From Deferribacteraceae bacterium V6Fe1 (GTDB taxonomy: Bacteria; Chrysiogenota; Deferribacteres; Deferribacterales; Deferrivibrionaceae): 64,000 nucleotides of DNA. The stretch is from contig CP063375.1 in the NCBI GenBank assembly GCA_022813675.1, positions 1-64,000 on the forward strand. The letters run 5' to 3'. Positions 1 to 8,991 of the stretch are shown here, piece by piece. Numbering within the stretch: the first letter of the stretch is position 1; each line of letters begins with the position of its first letter. Position numbers and translations under genes: made by a program. The notes beneath the pieces were generated by a model. It saw only the letters and a list, made by a program, of their open reading frames with translations. It had not been told where the DNA came from and did not search any database.

Positions 1-3000
1 ATGGACTTTAGAACTTACGCAAAAGAGAATATTGTAATTTTTGACGGCGCTATGGGGACAACAATTCAGACCTACGAGCTCTCAGAAGAGGACTTTGGTG
101 GCTACCCCGGATGCAATGAATACTTGAATGTTTGCAATGAAAATATAATTTATGAAATTCATTCAAATTTTTTGAAGGCCGGTGCAAAGGTGTTGGAAAC
201 AAATACTTTTGGAGGCACAAGGCTTGTCCTCTCAGAATTTGGACTTGAGGATAGGGTATATGAGATAAATTTAAAAGGGGCGCAAATTGCAAGAAAAGCG
301 GCTGACAAATTTGGCTGTTTTGTGGCTGGATCAATGGGCCCAGGGACTAAACTTCCAAGTCTTGGCCATATTTCTTACGATGACCTTTATCAAATGTACA
401 AGGAACAAGCTAATGCACTTATTGATGGGGGTATCGACCTTTTTATAATAGAAACCTGCCAAGATATCCTGCAAGTAAAATCTGCCATTAACGCAGTATT
501 TGACACAATGAATGAAAAATATATCGATTTACCGGTAATGGTTTCAGTCACATTGGAGCAAAACGGCACTATGCTTTTAGGCTCGGATATTTCCGCTGTC
601 ATTGCATCCCTTGCCGATTATTCAATTTTTTCACTTGGCATAAACTGCTCACTCGGGCCTGACATGATGGAGAGATTTTTGGCTGACTTTAGGGCAAATT
701 TCAAATCCAAAATCTCTTGCATTCCAAACGCCGGATTACCAGAAACAGTAAATGGCAAATTCGTATATAACATGACACCGGATAAAATGGCTGATATAAT
801 GTACGATTTGGTTAAAAAATATGACATAGACATAGTAGGCGGATGCTGCGGCACCACTTACGAACATATCAAAAAAATCAGCGAAAAGTTACAAACTCTA
901 AAGCCTTCGGCTAAAGATGACAATTTTTCCGCAAAAGGGCTGGTATCAAGTCTTTACTCAAGCACAAGCCTCACACAAGACCCTCCTCCCGCACTTATAG
1001 GAGAAAGGGCAAATGCAAACGGAAGCAAAGCTTTTAGAGAATTGCTTTTAAAAGATGATTTTGACGGAATGTTAAAGGTAGCAAAAGACCAGGAAGGTGC
1101 TTCACATCTAATTGATGTATGTGTTGCATATGCGGGGCGAGATGAGATTAAAGACATCTCAAAATTTGTATCGATGCTGAATCAAAAATTAATTGCTCCC
1201 ATTGTAATAGATTCCACCGACCCAAATGCAATATTGGAATCTTTAAAGAGGTATGCAGGCAAACCGGTTATTAACTCAATAAACCTTGAAGATGGGGGGG
1301 AAAAGCTTCATCAAATATTAAAGATTGTAAAAAAATTCCCTGCTGCAGTCATCGCACTTACCATTGATGAAAAAGGGATGGCAATGGATGCAAAAAGCAA
1401 ATTTGACGTTGCCAAAAGGATTTATGACATATGGGTAAATGAATACAACCTAAATCCCGAAGATTTGGTATTTGACCCCCTAACTTTTTCAATAGGTAGC
1501 GGCGATAAAACATTAACATACGCTGCTCTTGAAACTATTGAAGCCATTAAAATGATTAAGCAAAACTTAAAAGGAGCAAAAACCGTCCTTGGAGTAAGCA
1601 ACGTGTCTTTTGGGCTTTCCGCCGACAGCAGGACAATTTTAAACTCCGTATTTTTATCAAGAGCTGTCAAGGCAGGGCTTGACATGGCAATTGTTCACGC
1701 AATCAAAGTAATACCTGAAACAAATCTAAACCCCGACGAATTGAAATTATGCAATAATCTAATTGACGGCAAAGAAAATGCCCTTGACCAATTTATAGAA
1801 TATTTTTCCAAGAGAGAAGGCACTTTCAAAGATAAAACGGTTGATGAAAACTTGCCTGACGAAGAAAAAATAAAGTCAAAACTGATAAAAGGGGATTTAA
1901 CAGAGCTTGAAAAAGTATTGGACAATCTCTTATTAAAATATAAACCTGTGCATATCATAAACGAAATACTTATGCCGGCGATGCAGCATGTAGGGGAGCT
2001 TTTTGGCAGCGGAAAGATGCTGCTCCCATTTGTTTTGCAATCTGCTGAGGTAATGAAAAAATCGGTAAACTATCTTGAAAGGTTTATGGAAAAAAATACG
2101 GCTGAAGTTAAAGGGAGAGTAGTCCTTGCCACAGTAAAAGGGGATGTTCACGATATAGGAAAAAATCTTGTGGATATTATATTAAGCAACAACGGTTATG
2201 AGGTATATAACCTTGGGATAAAGGTTGAAGTGCAAGATATGATTAAAAAGGCTCAGGAAGTAAACGCGGATGCAATTGGGATGAGCGGCCTTTTAGTCAA
2301 ATCAACACTTATAATGAAAGAAAACCTCCAAGAGATAAGTAAGCATAATATGAATCTTAAAATCCTATTAGGCGGAGCAGCCCTCACAGAAGGGTATGTG
2401 GCAAATGAGTGTGAGCCGATTATCCCTGGGGCAGTTTTCTATTGCAGGGATGCCTTTAATGCGATTACATATCTTTCGGGTGGAAAAGCAACTGTTAAAA
2501 AAGTTAAAAAATCTGGTAACGACGAAAAAATCATCATAAAATCAGAAAATACTCGGATAAACAGAGTAGCCAATATCGACGTCAACCCGCCTTTTATAGG
2601 CTACAAAATAGTAGATAACATTAAAATCAACGAATTTAGCAATTATATCAACAAATATACGCTATTTACCACAAGATGGGGCTTTAAGAAAAATAACATG
2701 ACCGAGAGTGAATTTGATAAAATTTTAAAGAATACAAATGATACTTTTAACCAAATGTTAGAAACAGTAATTATTGAAAATATCATAACCCCAAAGGTCA
2801 GTTACGGTTACTTTTACTGTAAAGCGGAAAATAATTCTTTGAAGATTTATGATGAATCGAAAACAGAGATAGCAATATTTCAATTTCCAAGACAAACCAA
2901 AGAGCCGTATCTTTGTCTCTCAGACTATTTTAAAGAGGATGAATTTGATATTTTACCTATGCAGGTAGTAACTATCGGTGAAAAAACAGTAGAATTTTGT

Positions 3001-3354
3001 AAAAAACTTCATGATGAGTCCAAATACAAAGATTATTTTCTTTATCACGGACTTTTTACAGAGATTACTGAGGCATTAGCAGAATATTGGCATCTTAAAA
3101 TAAGAAAAGAGTTAAAGATTGATAATGAATATGATAAAAATATTGAATCAATCTTAAGGCAAAAGTATCAAGGTAAAAGATACAGCTTCGGCTATCCGTC
3201 ATGTCCTGACTTACAAGGGAATGAAACTATAGGGAAGTTGTTAAATATGAAATCAATCGGTGTAAACCTTACGGAGACATTTTTGATGGTGCCTGAATTT
3301 TCTACAAGCGCAATCATCCTTTACAATCCTTACGCGGAGTATTTTACGGAGTAA
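1..3354 (+). CDS. metH: Cobalamin-dependent methionine synthase
   Basis: Transfers a methyl group from methyltetrahydrofolate to homocysteine through cobalamin to make methionine in the cytosol. The 1117 residues hold all four MetH modules. A homocysteine-binding barrel (about 1-300) has zinc cysteines C216, C282 and C283 (GGCCGT). A pterin-binding barrel follows (about 325-600, starting near GERANANGSKAF). The cobalamin module (about 620-850) has the cobalt-ligand motif DVHDIGKN with H717. The reactivation domain (about 870-1117) carries the RYSFGYPSCPD signature. It is about 110 residues shorter than the E. coli enzyme, mostly in linkers and the last domain. The window begins exactly at the ATG, so any upstream riboswitch is out of view. 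The esterase gene follows 2 bases after the stop codon. Confidence 0.96.
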   Translation: MDFRTYAKENIVIFDGAMGTTIQTYELSEEDFGGYPGCNEYLNVCNENIIYEIHSNFLKAGAKVLETNTFGGTRLVLSEFGLEDRVYEINLKGAQIARKAADKFGCFVAGSMGPGTKLPSLGHISYDDLYQMYKEQANALIDGGIDLFIIETCQDILQVKSAINAVFDTMNEKYIDLPVMVSVTLEQNGTMLLGSDISAVIASLADYSIFSLGINCSLGPDMMERFLADFRANFKSKISCIPNAGLPETVNGKFVYNMTPDKMADIMYDLVKKYDIDIVGGCCGTTYEHIKKISEKLQTLKPSAKDDNFSAKGLVSSLYSSTSLTQDPPPALIGERANANGSKAFRELLLKDDFDGMLKVAKDQEGASHLIDVCVAYAGRDEIKDISKFVSMLNQKLIAPIVIDSTDPNAILESLKRYAGKPVINSINLEDGGEKLHQILKIVKKFPAAVIALTIDEKGMAMDAKSKFDVAKRIYDIWVNEYNLNPEDLVFDPLTFSIGSGDKTLTYAALETIEAIKMIKQNLKGAKTVLGVSNVSFGLSADSRTILNSVFLSRAVKAGLDMAIVHAIKVIPETNLNPDELKLCNNLIDGKENALDQFIEYFSKREGTFKDKTVDENLPDEEKIKSKLIKGDLTELEKVLDNLLLKYKPVHIINEILMPAMQHVGELFGSGKMLLPFVLQSAEVMKKSVNYLERFMEKNTAEVKGRVVLATVKGDVHDIGKNLVDIILSNNGYEVYNLGIKVEVQDMIKKAQEVNADAIGMSGLLVKSTLIMKENLQEISKHNMNLKILLGGAALTEGYVANECEPIIPGAVFYCRDAFNAITYLSGGKATVKKVKKSGNDEKIIIKSENTRINRVANIDVNPPFIGYKIVDNIKINEFSNYINKYTLFTTRWGFKKNNMTESEFDKILKNTNDTFNQMLETVIIENIITPKVSYGYFYCKAENNSLKIYDESKTEIAIFQFPRQTKEPYLCLSDYFKEDEFDILPMQVVTIGEKTVEFCKKLHDESKYKDYFLYHGLFTEITEALAEYWHLKIRKELKIDNEYDKNIESILRQKYQGKRYSFGYPSCPDLQGNETIGKLLNMKSIGVNLTETFLMVPEFSTSAIILYNPYAEYFTE

Positions 3355-3356
3355 AT

Positions 3357-4130
3357 ATGTTTTTTAATAGAAAGAAGGTAGCATTATCGCTGGGCAGCGG
3401 CTCGGCAAAAGGGCTTGCACATATCGGGGTAATTGATGCTTTGATTGAAAAAAAATACCAGATTACAGCTATTGCTGGCTCAAGTATAGGTGCAGTTATC
3501 GGCGCTTACTACGCATTTGGCAAACTTGACGATTACAAAAAATATGTTTTGTCATTAGACAAGAGGAAGGTATTTTCACTTTTTGATTTTAACCTATTCC
3601 CTTCCAAAGGGCTCATGGATGGAGATAAAATTTGTAAATTTTTAATGTCCACATTAGGCGAGCAAAACATTGAGGATGCAGATATTAAGCTAATGATAGT
3701 TGCTACTGACCTTAATACTGGTGAACCGATTGTTTTCGAAAAAGGGAGCCTCATCGATGCAATCAGAGCAAGTATTTCTATTCCCGGCATATTTACCCCT
3801 GCAACGATTGGCAGTAAAATCTACGTCGATGGTGCAGTAAGTATGCCTTTACCTAACGAAGTTTTAAGGGAAAAAGGTTATAAAAAAGTAATTTCGGTAA
3901 ACCTTAACAAACATCTCTCAAACAATATTAATGGTGATTTGCCTAATATCATCACGACATTTTATAAATCATTCAGTATTATGAATTATTACCAAACGAT
4001 GTACTCATTGGAGTGTCATCCACCAAAAATTTTAATAGAGCCTGACCTTAAAAATATAGGGATGTTTGATTACCATAAAGCAAAAGATATTATAGAAAAG
4101 GGATACAGGTCTGCATTAAAAGTTATTTAG
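3357..4130 (+). CDS. Patatin-like phospholipase (RssA/NTE-type)
   Basis: A predicted serine lipid acyl hydrolase of the bacterial patatin family, 257 residues. The oxyanion-hole glycines are in GSGSAKG (13-19), the nucleophile elbow is GSSIG with Ser43, and the dyad aspartate is Asp158 in DGAV. These are the three expected patatin elements in the right order. No signal peptide or membrane segment is visible, so it is probably cytosolic. It starts 2 bases after metH, with a GGAG-like ribosome site inside the end of metH, so the two are probably cotranscribed. Its TAG stop shares its last base with the first base of the following tRNA-Arg. The substrate is unknown. Confidence 0.88.
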   Translation: MFFNRKKVALSLGSGSAKGLAHIGVIDALIEKKYQITAIAGSSIGAVIGAYYAFGKLDDYKKYVLSLDKRKVFSLFDFNLFPSKGLMDGDKICKFLMSTLGEQNIEDADIKLMIVATDLNTGEPIVFEKGSLIDAIRASISIPGIFTPATIGSKIYVDGAVSMPLPNEVLREKGYKKVISVNLNKHLSNNINGDLPNIITTFYKSFSIMNYYQTMYSLECHPPKILIEPDLKNIGMFDYHKAKDIIEKGYRSALKVI

Positions 4131-4203
4131 GGCGGTTAGCTCAGTTGGATAGAGCGTAGGTCTCCGGAACCTAAGGCCGGGAGTTCGATTCTCCCACCGC
4201 CCG
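4130..4203 (+). tRNA. tRNA-Arg (anticodon CCG)
   Basis: A full cloverleaf can be folded by eye. The 7-bp acceptor GGGCGGT pairs with ACCGCCC, with discriminator G. The D arm is GCTC/GAGC. The anticodon stem TAGGT/ACCTA encloses loop CTCCGGA, giving anticodon CCG. The T arm is GGGAG-TTCGATT-CTCCC. The first acceptor base is the G of the TAG stop codon of the esterase gene, so the genes overlap by one base. CCA is not encoded. It reads the arginine codon CGG. Confidence 0.95.
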
Positions 4204-4233
4204 TAAATTTTATTCTTTTAAAAAGGAGCGCAA

Positions 4234-5004
4234 ATGAAGACACATCTCATTTTCTTTTCACCTACAGGGACTACAAAAACAATCCTTGAAAATATTGCAA
4301 AAGGGATAGGAGGACAGCCAAAAATTTATGACACCACTCCCGCTTGCTCTGACATAAATATCACTGTCAATGAAGGCGTAGCAGTCCTCGGCATACCGGT
4401 CTACGCGGGCAGAGTCCCCATCATTGCGGCAGAAAGAATTAAAAATATAAAAGGGGATAACATCCCTGCAGTTGTAGTAGCAGTGTATGGGAATAGAGCT
4501 TATGAAGATGCCCTTGTGGAGCTGCGAGATATAATTTCTAAGGCTGGTTTTAAGGTGATAGCGGGCGGAGCTTTTGTGGGCGAACATTCTTATTCAAGCA
4601 AAGAAAAACCGATAGCTATTAACAGACCTGATGATAATGATAAGCATATAGCTTTTAATTTTGGAAAAGAGATAGCCCAAAAATTAGCTCAAGGGGATTT
4701 AAGCACACCTTATATGAAAGGGAATGTTCCATACAAAGAGCGTATAGGGATAAAAGGTGCAACCCCTGTAACAAAATTTAACATTTGTAAACTGTGCGGC
4801 ACATGTAGCACAGTCTGTCCAACTGACGCTATCACTATAAACACCAAAGCAATATCCAACCCCGAAAAATGTATAATGTGTTGCGCTTGCATTAAAAAAT
4901 GCCCTAAACAAGCGCGCTATATTGCCACAAAAGCAACTCTTGAGAGAATCGAAATGCTTTATAAAAATTGTCAGTTAAGAAAAGAGCCTGAAATATTTAT
5001 TTAA
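4234..5004 (+). CDS. EFR1-type flavodoxin-ferredoxin fusion
   Basis: An electron-transfer protein of 256 residues joining a flavodoxin-like FMN fold and a 2[4Fe-4S] ferredoxin. The N-terminus FFSPTGTTKTI is the phosphate-binding loop of flavodoxins. The C-terminal part has two CxxCxxCxxxCP clusters, the first at C185, C188, C191 and C195 and the second about 20 residues later. This order matches the EFR1 ferrodoxin family. A clear AAGGAG lies 7 bases before the ATG. It stands alone after tRNA-Arg, and no obvious partner gene is adjacent. The redox partner is unknown. Confidence 0.85.
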   Translation: MKTHLIFFSPTGTTKTILENIAKGIGGQPKIYDTTPACSDINITVNEGVAVLGIPVYAGRVPIIAAERIKNIKGDNIPAVVVAVYGNRAYEDALVELRDIISKAGFKVIAGGAFVGEHSYSSKEKPIAINRPDDNDKHIAFNFGKEIAQKLAQGDLSTPYMKGNVPYKERIGIKGATPVTKFNICKLCGTCSTVCPTDAITINTKAISNPEKCIMCCACIKKCPKQARYIATKATLERIEMLYKNCQLRKEPEIFI

Positions 5005-5031
5005 GACTTTAACAATCCCGCTATACAAAAA

Positions 5032-5051
5032 ATTTTAGTAGAATACTAAAA
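5032..5051 (+). terminator. Possible terminator hairpin
   Basis: An 8-bp perfect inverted repeat, TTTTAGTA with TACTAAAA, is separated by 4 bases (an a-free core of GAA) and lies 30 bases after the flavodoxin-ferredoxin stop. It is all A/T except for two G-C pairs and has no clear U tail, so termination is a guess. Confidence 0.3.
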
Positions 5052-5127
5052 ATGACTGTAACGTTAAAGCCATAGTGTCTCTACCAAACTTCACCTTCTT
5101 CCGCCCTTTTGGCAATTTTTCACTCGC
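5035..5127 (-). pseudogene. Possible HsdS N-terminal remnant
   Basis: In the frame starting at 5124 the strand reads SEKLPKGRKKVKFG before diverging and stopping. Type I restriction specificity subunits often begin with M-S-E-K-L-P-K-G-W-K-x-V-K-F-G, so this looks like the first 15 codons of an hsdS gene. A GGAGGGG ribosome site lies at about 5132-5138, and the codon where ATG is expected is GCG. It follows the RhuM/Fic pseudogene by 15 bases, the usual place for hsdS in cassettes of this kind. The match is short, so the call is tentative. Confidence 0.3.
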
Positions 5128-5141
5128 TTTTCCCCTCCACT

Positions 5142-6090
5142 TTAACTTTCAAACGAGATAAAATTCATTATTAGTTTTTTCAGTTGCTCTTTTTGGTCTG
5201 CAGGGCTTGCAGCCACAAGATAGCAAAGAGCAAGTTAAGGTATTGCTGTTAAATTTGCTAAAAAGCTCTTTTTTTGAGAGATTTTCATATAAAAATTGCA
5301 AAAATAAAAGAGCGCCGATTCGCTTGTTGCCATCTACAAAAGGGTGATTTTTTATAACTAACCTCCAAAGCTTTGGTAAATTGTATTTAAGGCACTTTCA
5401 AATAGTCCTCTATCCCTTTCAACGCCAAAAATCTCTGAGGCTTCGCCTCTTTGCAAAAGATACTCTTTTAGCTCTTTTATCGCCTCTTTTGCTTCTTCAT
5501 AACTTATCTTTTTTCTCTCTTTTCTTGTGATTTTAGCATCAATCTTTCCTGTGTCATACTCTTCAATCCATTGCCAAACCAAAGCGTATTTTTCTATGAT
5601 TTCAAGCAAGCCTTTTGCTTCTTTGGCTGATAGGGAAGGTGTGTTGATATTTTCTTTTATAAATTTTATGGTATTTTCAAGCTCGTTTAACTTTTCTTGC
5701 GTCAGTCTCTTTTCATTTATCACATAACCTTTTATAAGGTAGTTTTTTAATACATTTGTTGCCCAGATTCTAAATTGGGTGGCTTTTTTGGAGTTTACGC
5801 GGTATCCAACAGCTATGATTACATCAAGGCTGTATGTAATAGACAATTCTTCTCATAACTTTACGTTCACCTTCTATTTGAACTGTTTCCATTTTGGAAA
5901 CAGTTGCCTCAGGTTGCAATTCCCCAGTAGAAAAAATATTTTTTATATGTTTTGATACAGCAGCTTTTTGGACATCAAACAGGTGTGCAATCTGATTAAG
6001 GCTTAGCCAGATTGTCTCTTCTTTTAACTGCACTTCTATTTTTTTATCTTTGTCTTCAAAAATTAAAAGTTGGTTAGTATCGTTCATCAT
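5142..6090 (-). pseudogene. RhuM family / Fic (DOC) domain protein, broken
   Basis: Remains of a RhuM-family gene (Virulence_RhuM domain plus C-terminal Fic/DOC fold), which in many genomes sits inside type I restriction loci. The 5' piece (6090-5824) has the winged-helix-like start WLSLNQIAHLFDVQKAAVSKHI. After a frameshift near 5840 the next piece (to 5358) has SLDVIIAVGYRVNSK, a RhuM hallmark. After a second lesion near 5357, which also removes about 20 expected residues, a third frame encodes the Fic motif HPFVDGNKRIGA (5346-5311). A third shift near 5235 leads to LVAASPADQKEQLKKLIMNF and a natural stop at 5142. Three lesions mean the gene is dead, although individual pieces still form open frames of 88 and 162 codons. 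Confidence 0.85.
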
Positions 6091-6236
6091 TTAACCTTCC
6101 TTATTTATTTCTATCTTTTCCAAATTTTCAAATATAAGCTTGTTTAATCTCTCTTCCTCTTTTAACCGTACTAAAAGCTCAGCAATTTTTCATAAAAATC
6201 CTCAAAAGATTCTTGATTTTGTGTTTTCTTCGCCAT
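6091..6236 (-). pseudogene. Short remnant, possibly HsdM ends joined
   Basis: With one base restored in a run of five A's near 6190, this stretch reads about 48 residues, from MAKKTQNQESFED to LLVRLKEEERLNKLIFENLEKIE, and stops just before the RhuM pseudogene. The start resembles many HsdM methyltransferase N-termini and the end resembles their helical C-termini, as if about 1.4 kb of the middle were deleted. A GAGGG ribosome site precedes the ATG at 6236. It could instead be an unrelated small gene. The identification rests on general family resemblance only. Confidence 0.3.
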
Positions 6237-6440
6237 TTGACTGACCCTCTATTTTTCTCATTATTCTATCATAATTTTAACAAAATATACTTTTAATTAA
6301 AATATATTCTTAACTTTTAAAGAAATTATCTTCTATACATCAAAATATGGTTTGGTAGCACTAAGAGTATATTTATGCATTACCGTACGTCGGATGGAAC
6401 AAGGACGCAAATAATGGGGTGATGGCAGTTTTTTTTACAG
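6237..6440. other. Intergenic stretch without recognised gene
   Basis: About 200 AT-rich bases lie between the restriction-locus remnant and the tRNA-Leu promoter. No open frame with a ribosome site, hairpin or repeat was seen. A local patch of higher GC around 6380-6420 contrasts with its neighbours and may be leftover from a deleted gene. Confidence 0.4.
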
Positions 6441-6469
6441 TTGACAAATAAGCAGAAAACTCCTATAAA
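6441..6469 (+). promoter_or_regulatory. Sigma-70 promoter of tRNA-Leu
   Basis: A perfect -35 TTGACA (6441-6446), a 17-base spacer and -10 TATAAA (6464-6469) lie 31 bases upstream of the tRNA-Leu 5' end. Spacing and distance fit a strong stable-RNA promoter. Confidence 0.75.
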
Positions 6470-6499
6470 CCGCTGAAAACCAAACAGATAAGCTCTATC

Positions 6500-6585
6500 G
6501 CCCAAGTGGTGGAATTGGTAGACACGCAGGATTCAGGATCCTGTGGCTATAATAGGCTGTGGGGGTTCAAGTCCCCCCTTGGGCA
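6500..6585 (+). tRNA. tRNA-Leu (anticodon CAG)
   Basis: A class II tRNA of 86 bases. Acceptor GCCCAAG pairs with CTTGGGC, with discriminator A. The anticodon stem CAGGA/TCCTG encloses loop TTCAGGA, giving anticodon CAG. A long variable arm follows, then the T arm GGGGG-TTCAAGT-CCCCC. CCA is not encoded. It has its own promoter immediately upstream. Confidence 0.95.
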
Positions 6586-6602
6586 TATTAAATTCCATAT
6601 TT

Positions 6603-7997
6603 TCAGCAAACTGGAAGGAAAATCTCAAATGTAGTCCCGCTTTCACTGCTTGAAAAGCAATGTATTGCTCCGTCGTGCTTTTTAAGTATTGAGTGAGCAA
6701 GTGATAGCCCTATCCCCTCACCCCCCTCTTTTGTGCTATAAAACGGATCAAAAATCTTAGTTATATTTTCATCTTTAATACCACAGCCACTGTCTGTTAT
6801 TGAAATTTTTATATAATTCCCTTTTTCTAAGTCATATTTATTATTTTCTGACATATTGACCTTTTTTGAATCTATTATCAGCTCTCCGCCCAAAGGCATT
6901 GACTCCATTGCATTATCAATAATATTTTTGAAAACTAATTCAATTTGCCCTCTGTCAAAGCTACAAGTTGTTGATGTCTGCATATTATTTTTTACATCAT
7001 ATTTCACATAATCAAGGATATCATAACAAATATTAGATACAACCGCTTCAATATTCTGTGGTATCTTTTTACTATAACCACCTTTAGAAAAGGTTAATAA
7101 CTTACCGGTAAGTTTCCTCACTTCATCAATAAGGTTTTCGACTTTTTCTAAAGTTTCTTTGGTTGCTGTTTCCTGAGTGTTGAATTTCGCTATTGCCACA
7201 TAGTTGAAAATACCTGTCATAAGGTTATTAAAATTGTGCGCGATACCTGCCGCCAAATACCCTAAAGAATCAAGTTTTGAAACCAAATCGATTTTCTTTT
7301 GCATACATTTCAGATCAGTAACATCCCTTATAAATGCTACCAATGTGCCATCCGGCATTTTTTTGGAGTTAGACTGAATGGTAATAATAGTGCCATCTGC
7401 TCTTCTTATCTGGCGCTCTGAAATTACTGATTCACCTTTTTCCAAAAGGTCATACCTTAAAGGGCTCTCTTTTAGCGAATCTTCAGTAAAAAGTGTCGAA
7501 ATACTTTTGTTTAAGATTTTTTTAACAGAATAACCGGTTATATCTTCAATTTTGTCATTTGCATAAATAATATTGCCCTTAGAATCCCCCATCAAAAAAC
7601 ATTCAGGTGCCAAATCGATTATAGATTTAAAAGTTTTTTCACTTCCAGCCAACTCGGCTTTTGCCATTTCGATATCGGTAATATCTGTTGCAAGGCCAAT
7701 CACCCCAGTCTGTCTGTCTTTATCTTCAAAATAAGGGGAAAAAACTACATCAAAACACAGCTCATTGAGATTAATTTTTTTTCTAATTGTTTCCCCTTCA
7801 AGTGCTGTTTTGACGGAATGAATTATTTCAGGATAGTCTTTATAGACATCATAGACTGAAAGACCAACAATCTCACCTGCCTTAAGTCCCAGCCTTTTTA
7901 AAGCCAAACCCTCAGAAAGCACAAACTTACCATCTAAATCTATAAGGAAAATTACGCCATGAATATTTTTTAAAATAAAACTCAGTTGTTCTTTCAT
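6603..7997 (-). CDS. PAS-domain sensor histidine kinase
   Basis: A cytoplasmic two-component kinase of 464 residues with no membrane segment. Two PAS domains (about 1-110 and 120-235, the second with the NDKIEDITGYS signature) precede a dimerisation and phosphoacceptor helix with AGIAHNFNN, where His254 is the phosphorylation site. An ATPase domain follows with N box NIIDNAMESM, G1 DSGCGIKD and G2 GEGIGLSLA. There is no receiver domain and no response-regulator gene beside it, so its partner is elsewhere. It is transcribed toward tRNA-Leu and divergently from the PHP gene. The H-box type (GGIAHDFNN class) is shared with the other kinases in the window. Confidence 0.9.
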   Translation of the reverse strand: MKEQLSFILKNIHGVIFLIDLDGKFVLSEGLALKRLGLKAGEIVGLSVYDVYKDYPEIIHSVKTALEGETIRKKINLNELCFDVVFSPYFEDKDRQTGVIGLATDITDIEMAKAELAGSEKTFKSIIDLAPECFLMGDSKGNIIYANDKIEDITGYSVKKILNKSISTLFTEDSLKESPLRYDLLEKGESVISERQIRRADGTIITIQSNSKKMPDGTLVAFIRDVTDLKCMQKKIDLVSKLDSLGYLAAGIAHNFNNLMTGIFNYVAIAKFNTQETATKETLEKVENLIDEVRKLTGKLLTFSKGGYSKKIPQNIEAVVSNICYDILDYVKYDVKNNMQTSTTCSFDRGQIELVFKNIIDNAMESMPLGGELIIDSKKVNMSENNKYDLEKGNYIKISITDSGCGIKDENITKIFDPFYSTKEGGEGIGLSLAHSILKKHDGAIHCFSSSESGTTFEIFLPVC

Positions 7998-8149
7998 ATA
8001 ATAAACTATTGTAATTTTAATTGTTATACAAGACTTTTTTAGTTAATATTTACAAAGAAGGATAATTTTAGTTTACAACTTTGCTTGACTAAAACAAGGC
8101 TGTATATTATGGATTAGAAAAAATAACTCTTGTATAAAGGAAAATACAG

Positions 8150-8980
8150 ATGATTGATTTACATACACATTCAACCTACTCTGACGGAACTTTTACCCCA
8201 GAAAAATTATGTAGACTTGCAGAGACTAAAAACATAAAAATATTGGCACTGACTGACCATGATACTATAGACGGCATTGATGACTTTTTATGCTGTGAAT
8301 CTAATCTTAAAAAAATACCGGGTGTTGAAATAAGCCTTGAAATTAAAAATGGAACTTTTCATATGTTGGGCTTGTTCGTTAATCACAAATACGGACCATT
8401 AAGAGAAAATCTGAGCAGGCTAAAAACTTATCGTAAGCAGAGAAATGAAAAAATATTAAACAAGCTATCTGATTTTTTTCATGAAAAGATAACACAAGAG
8501 CAGATATCACATGATAACAAAGGGGAGTTAGGACGTCCGCATATTGCCAAATTCCTAGTAAAAAAAGGTATAGTATCATCTGTTGAAGAAGCATTTGAAA
8601 AATATTTAGCAAAAGGAAAGCCTTTTTACGAAAGCAAAGAAAAGCTCAATACTGACGACGCTATCAAATTAATTATTGAATCAGGTGGAATCCCGGTAAT
8701 TGCACATCCGATAACTTTGGGGCTTGATAATGAAAAGTTTGACACCTTTATAAGACAATTAGTGGACTTAGGATTAAAAGGGATAGAAGCGATATGTCCG
8801 CTGCATTCAAAAGAGGATTGCAAACATTATATAGAAATTGCCAAAAAGTATGACTTGCTTGTTACAGGCGGGAGCGACTTCCACGGAGATAATAAGGACA
8901 ATGTTACCCTTGGCAATTTAGGTAGTTGTACGTTACCAGCAGAATACCTTAATAAGATTGAAAAAATAAAAGGCAGGTAA
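8150..8980 (+). CDS. PHP-domain phosphoesterase
   Basis: A metal-dependent phosphoesterase of the polymerase-and-histidinol-phosphatase superfamily, 276 residues, close in length and layout to the YciV/RNase AM group that hydrolyses nucleoside bisphosphates or trims RNA 5' ends. Metal ligands are visible as DLHTHSTYSDG at the N-terminus, LTDHDT near 40, PVIAHP near 185 and a terminal GGSDFHGD. No signal peptide. An AAGGAAA ribosome site precedes the ATG. It is a single gene, divergent from the kinase and ended by a hairpin that overlaps its stop codon. The exact substrate cannot be decided from sequence. Confidence 0.82.
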   Translation: MIDLHTHSTYSDGTFTPEKLCRLAETKNIKILALTDHDTIDGIDDFLCCESNLKKIPGVEISLEIKNGTFHMLGLFVNHKYGPLRENLSRLKTYRKQRNEKILNKLSDFFHEKITQEQISHDNKGELGRPHIAKFLVKKGIVSSVEEAFEKYLAKGKPFYESKEKLNTDDAIKLIIESGGIPVIAHPITLGLDNEKFDTFIRQLVDLGLKGIEAICPLHSKEDCKHYIEIAKKYDLLVTGGSDFHGDNKDNVTLGNLGSCTLPAEYLNKIEKIKGR

Positions 8981-8991
8981 CCCTGCCTTTT
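8968..8991. terminator. Bidirectional terminator
   Basis: A 10-bp perfect stem, AAAAGGCAGG with CCTGCCTTTT, has a 4-base TAAC loop. It gives a T-run on both strands and serves both converging genes. The plus-strand stop (8978-8980) lies in the loop and the minus-strand stop (8990-8992) at the foot of the stem. Confidence 0.85.

Noticed and set aside
6091-6236. Exonuclease VII small subunit (XseB) as identity of the short remnant
   Set aside because: The start MAKK...SFE is similar, but the second helix pattern with SLEEA is missing and the context of RhuM favours HsdM; still tentative.
6500-6585. tRNA-Leu as an attachment site of an integrated element
   Set aside because: No integrase gene and no duplicated tRNA end were found on either side.
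8084-8110. TTGACT / TATATT promoter for the PHP gene
   Set aside because: The spacer would be only 12 to 14 bases; alternatives at 17 bases have poor -10 matches.
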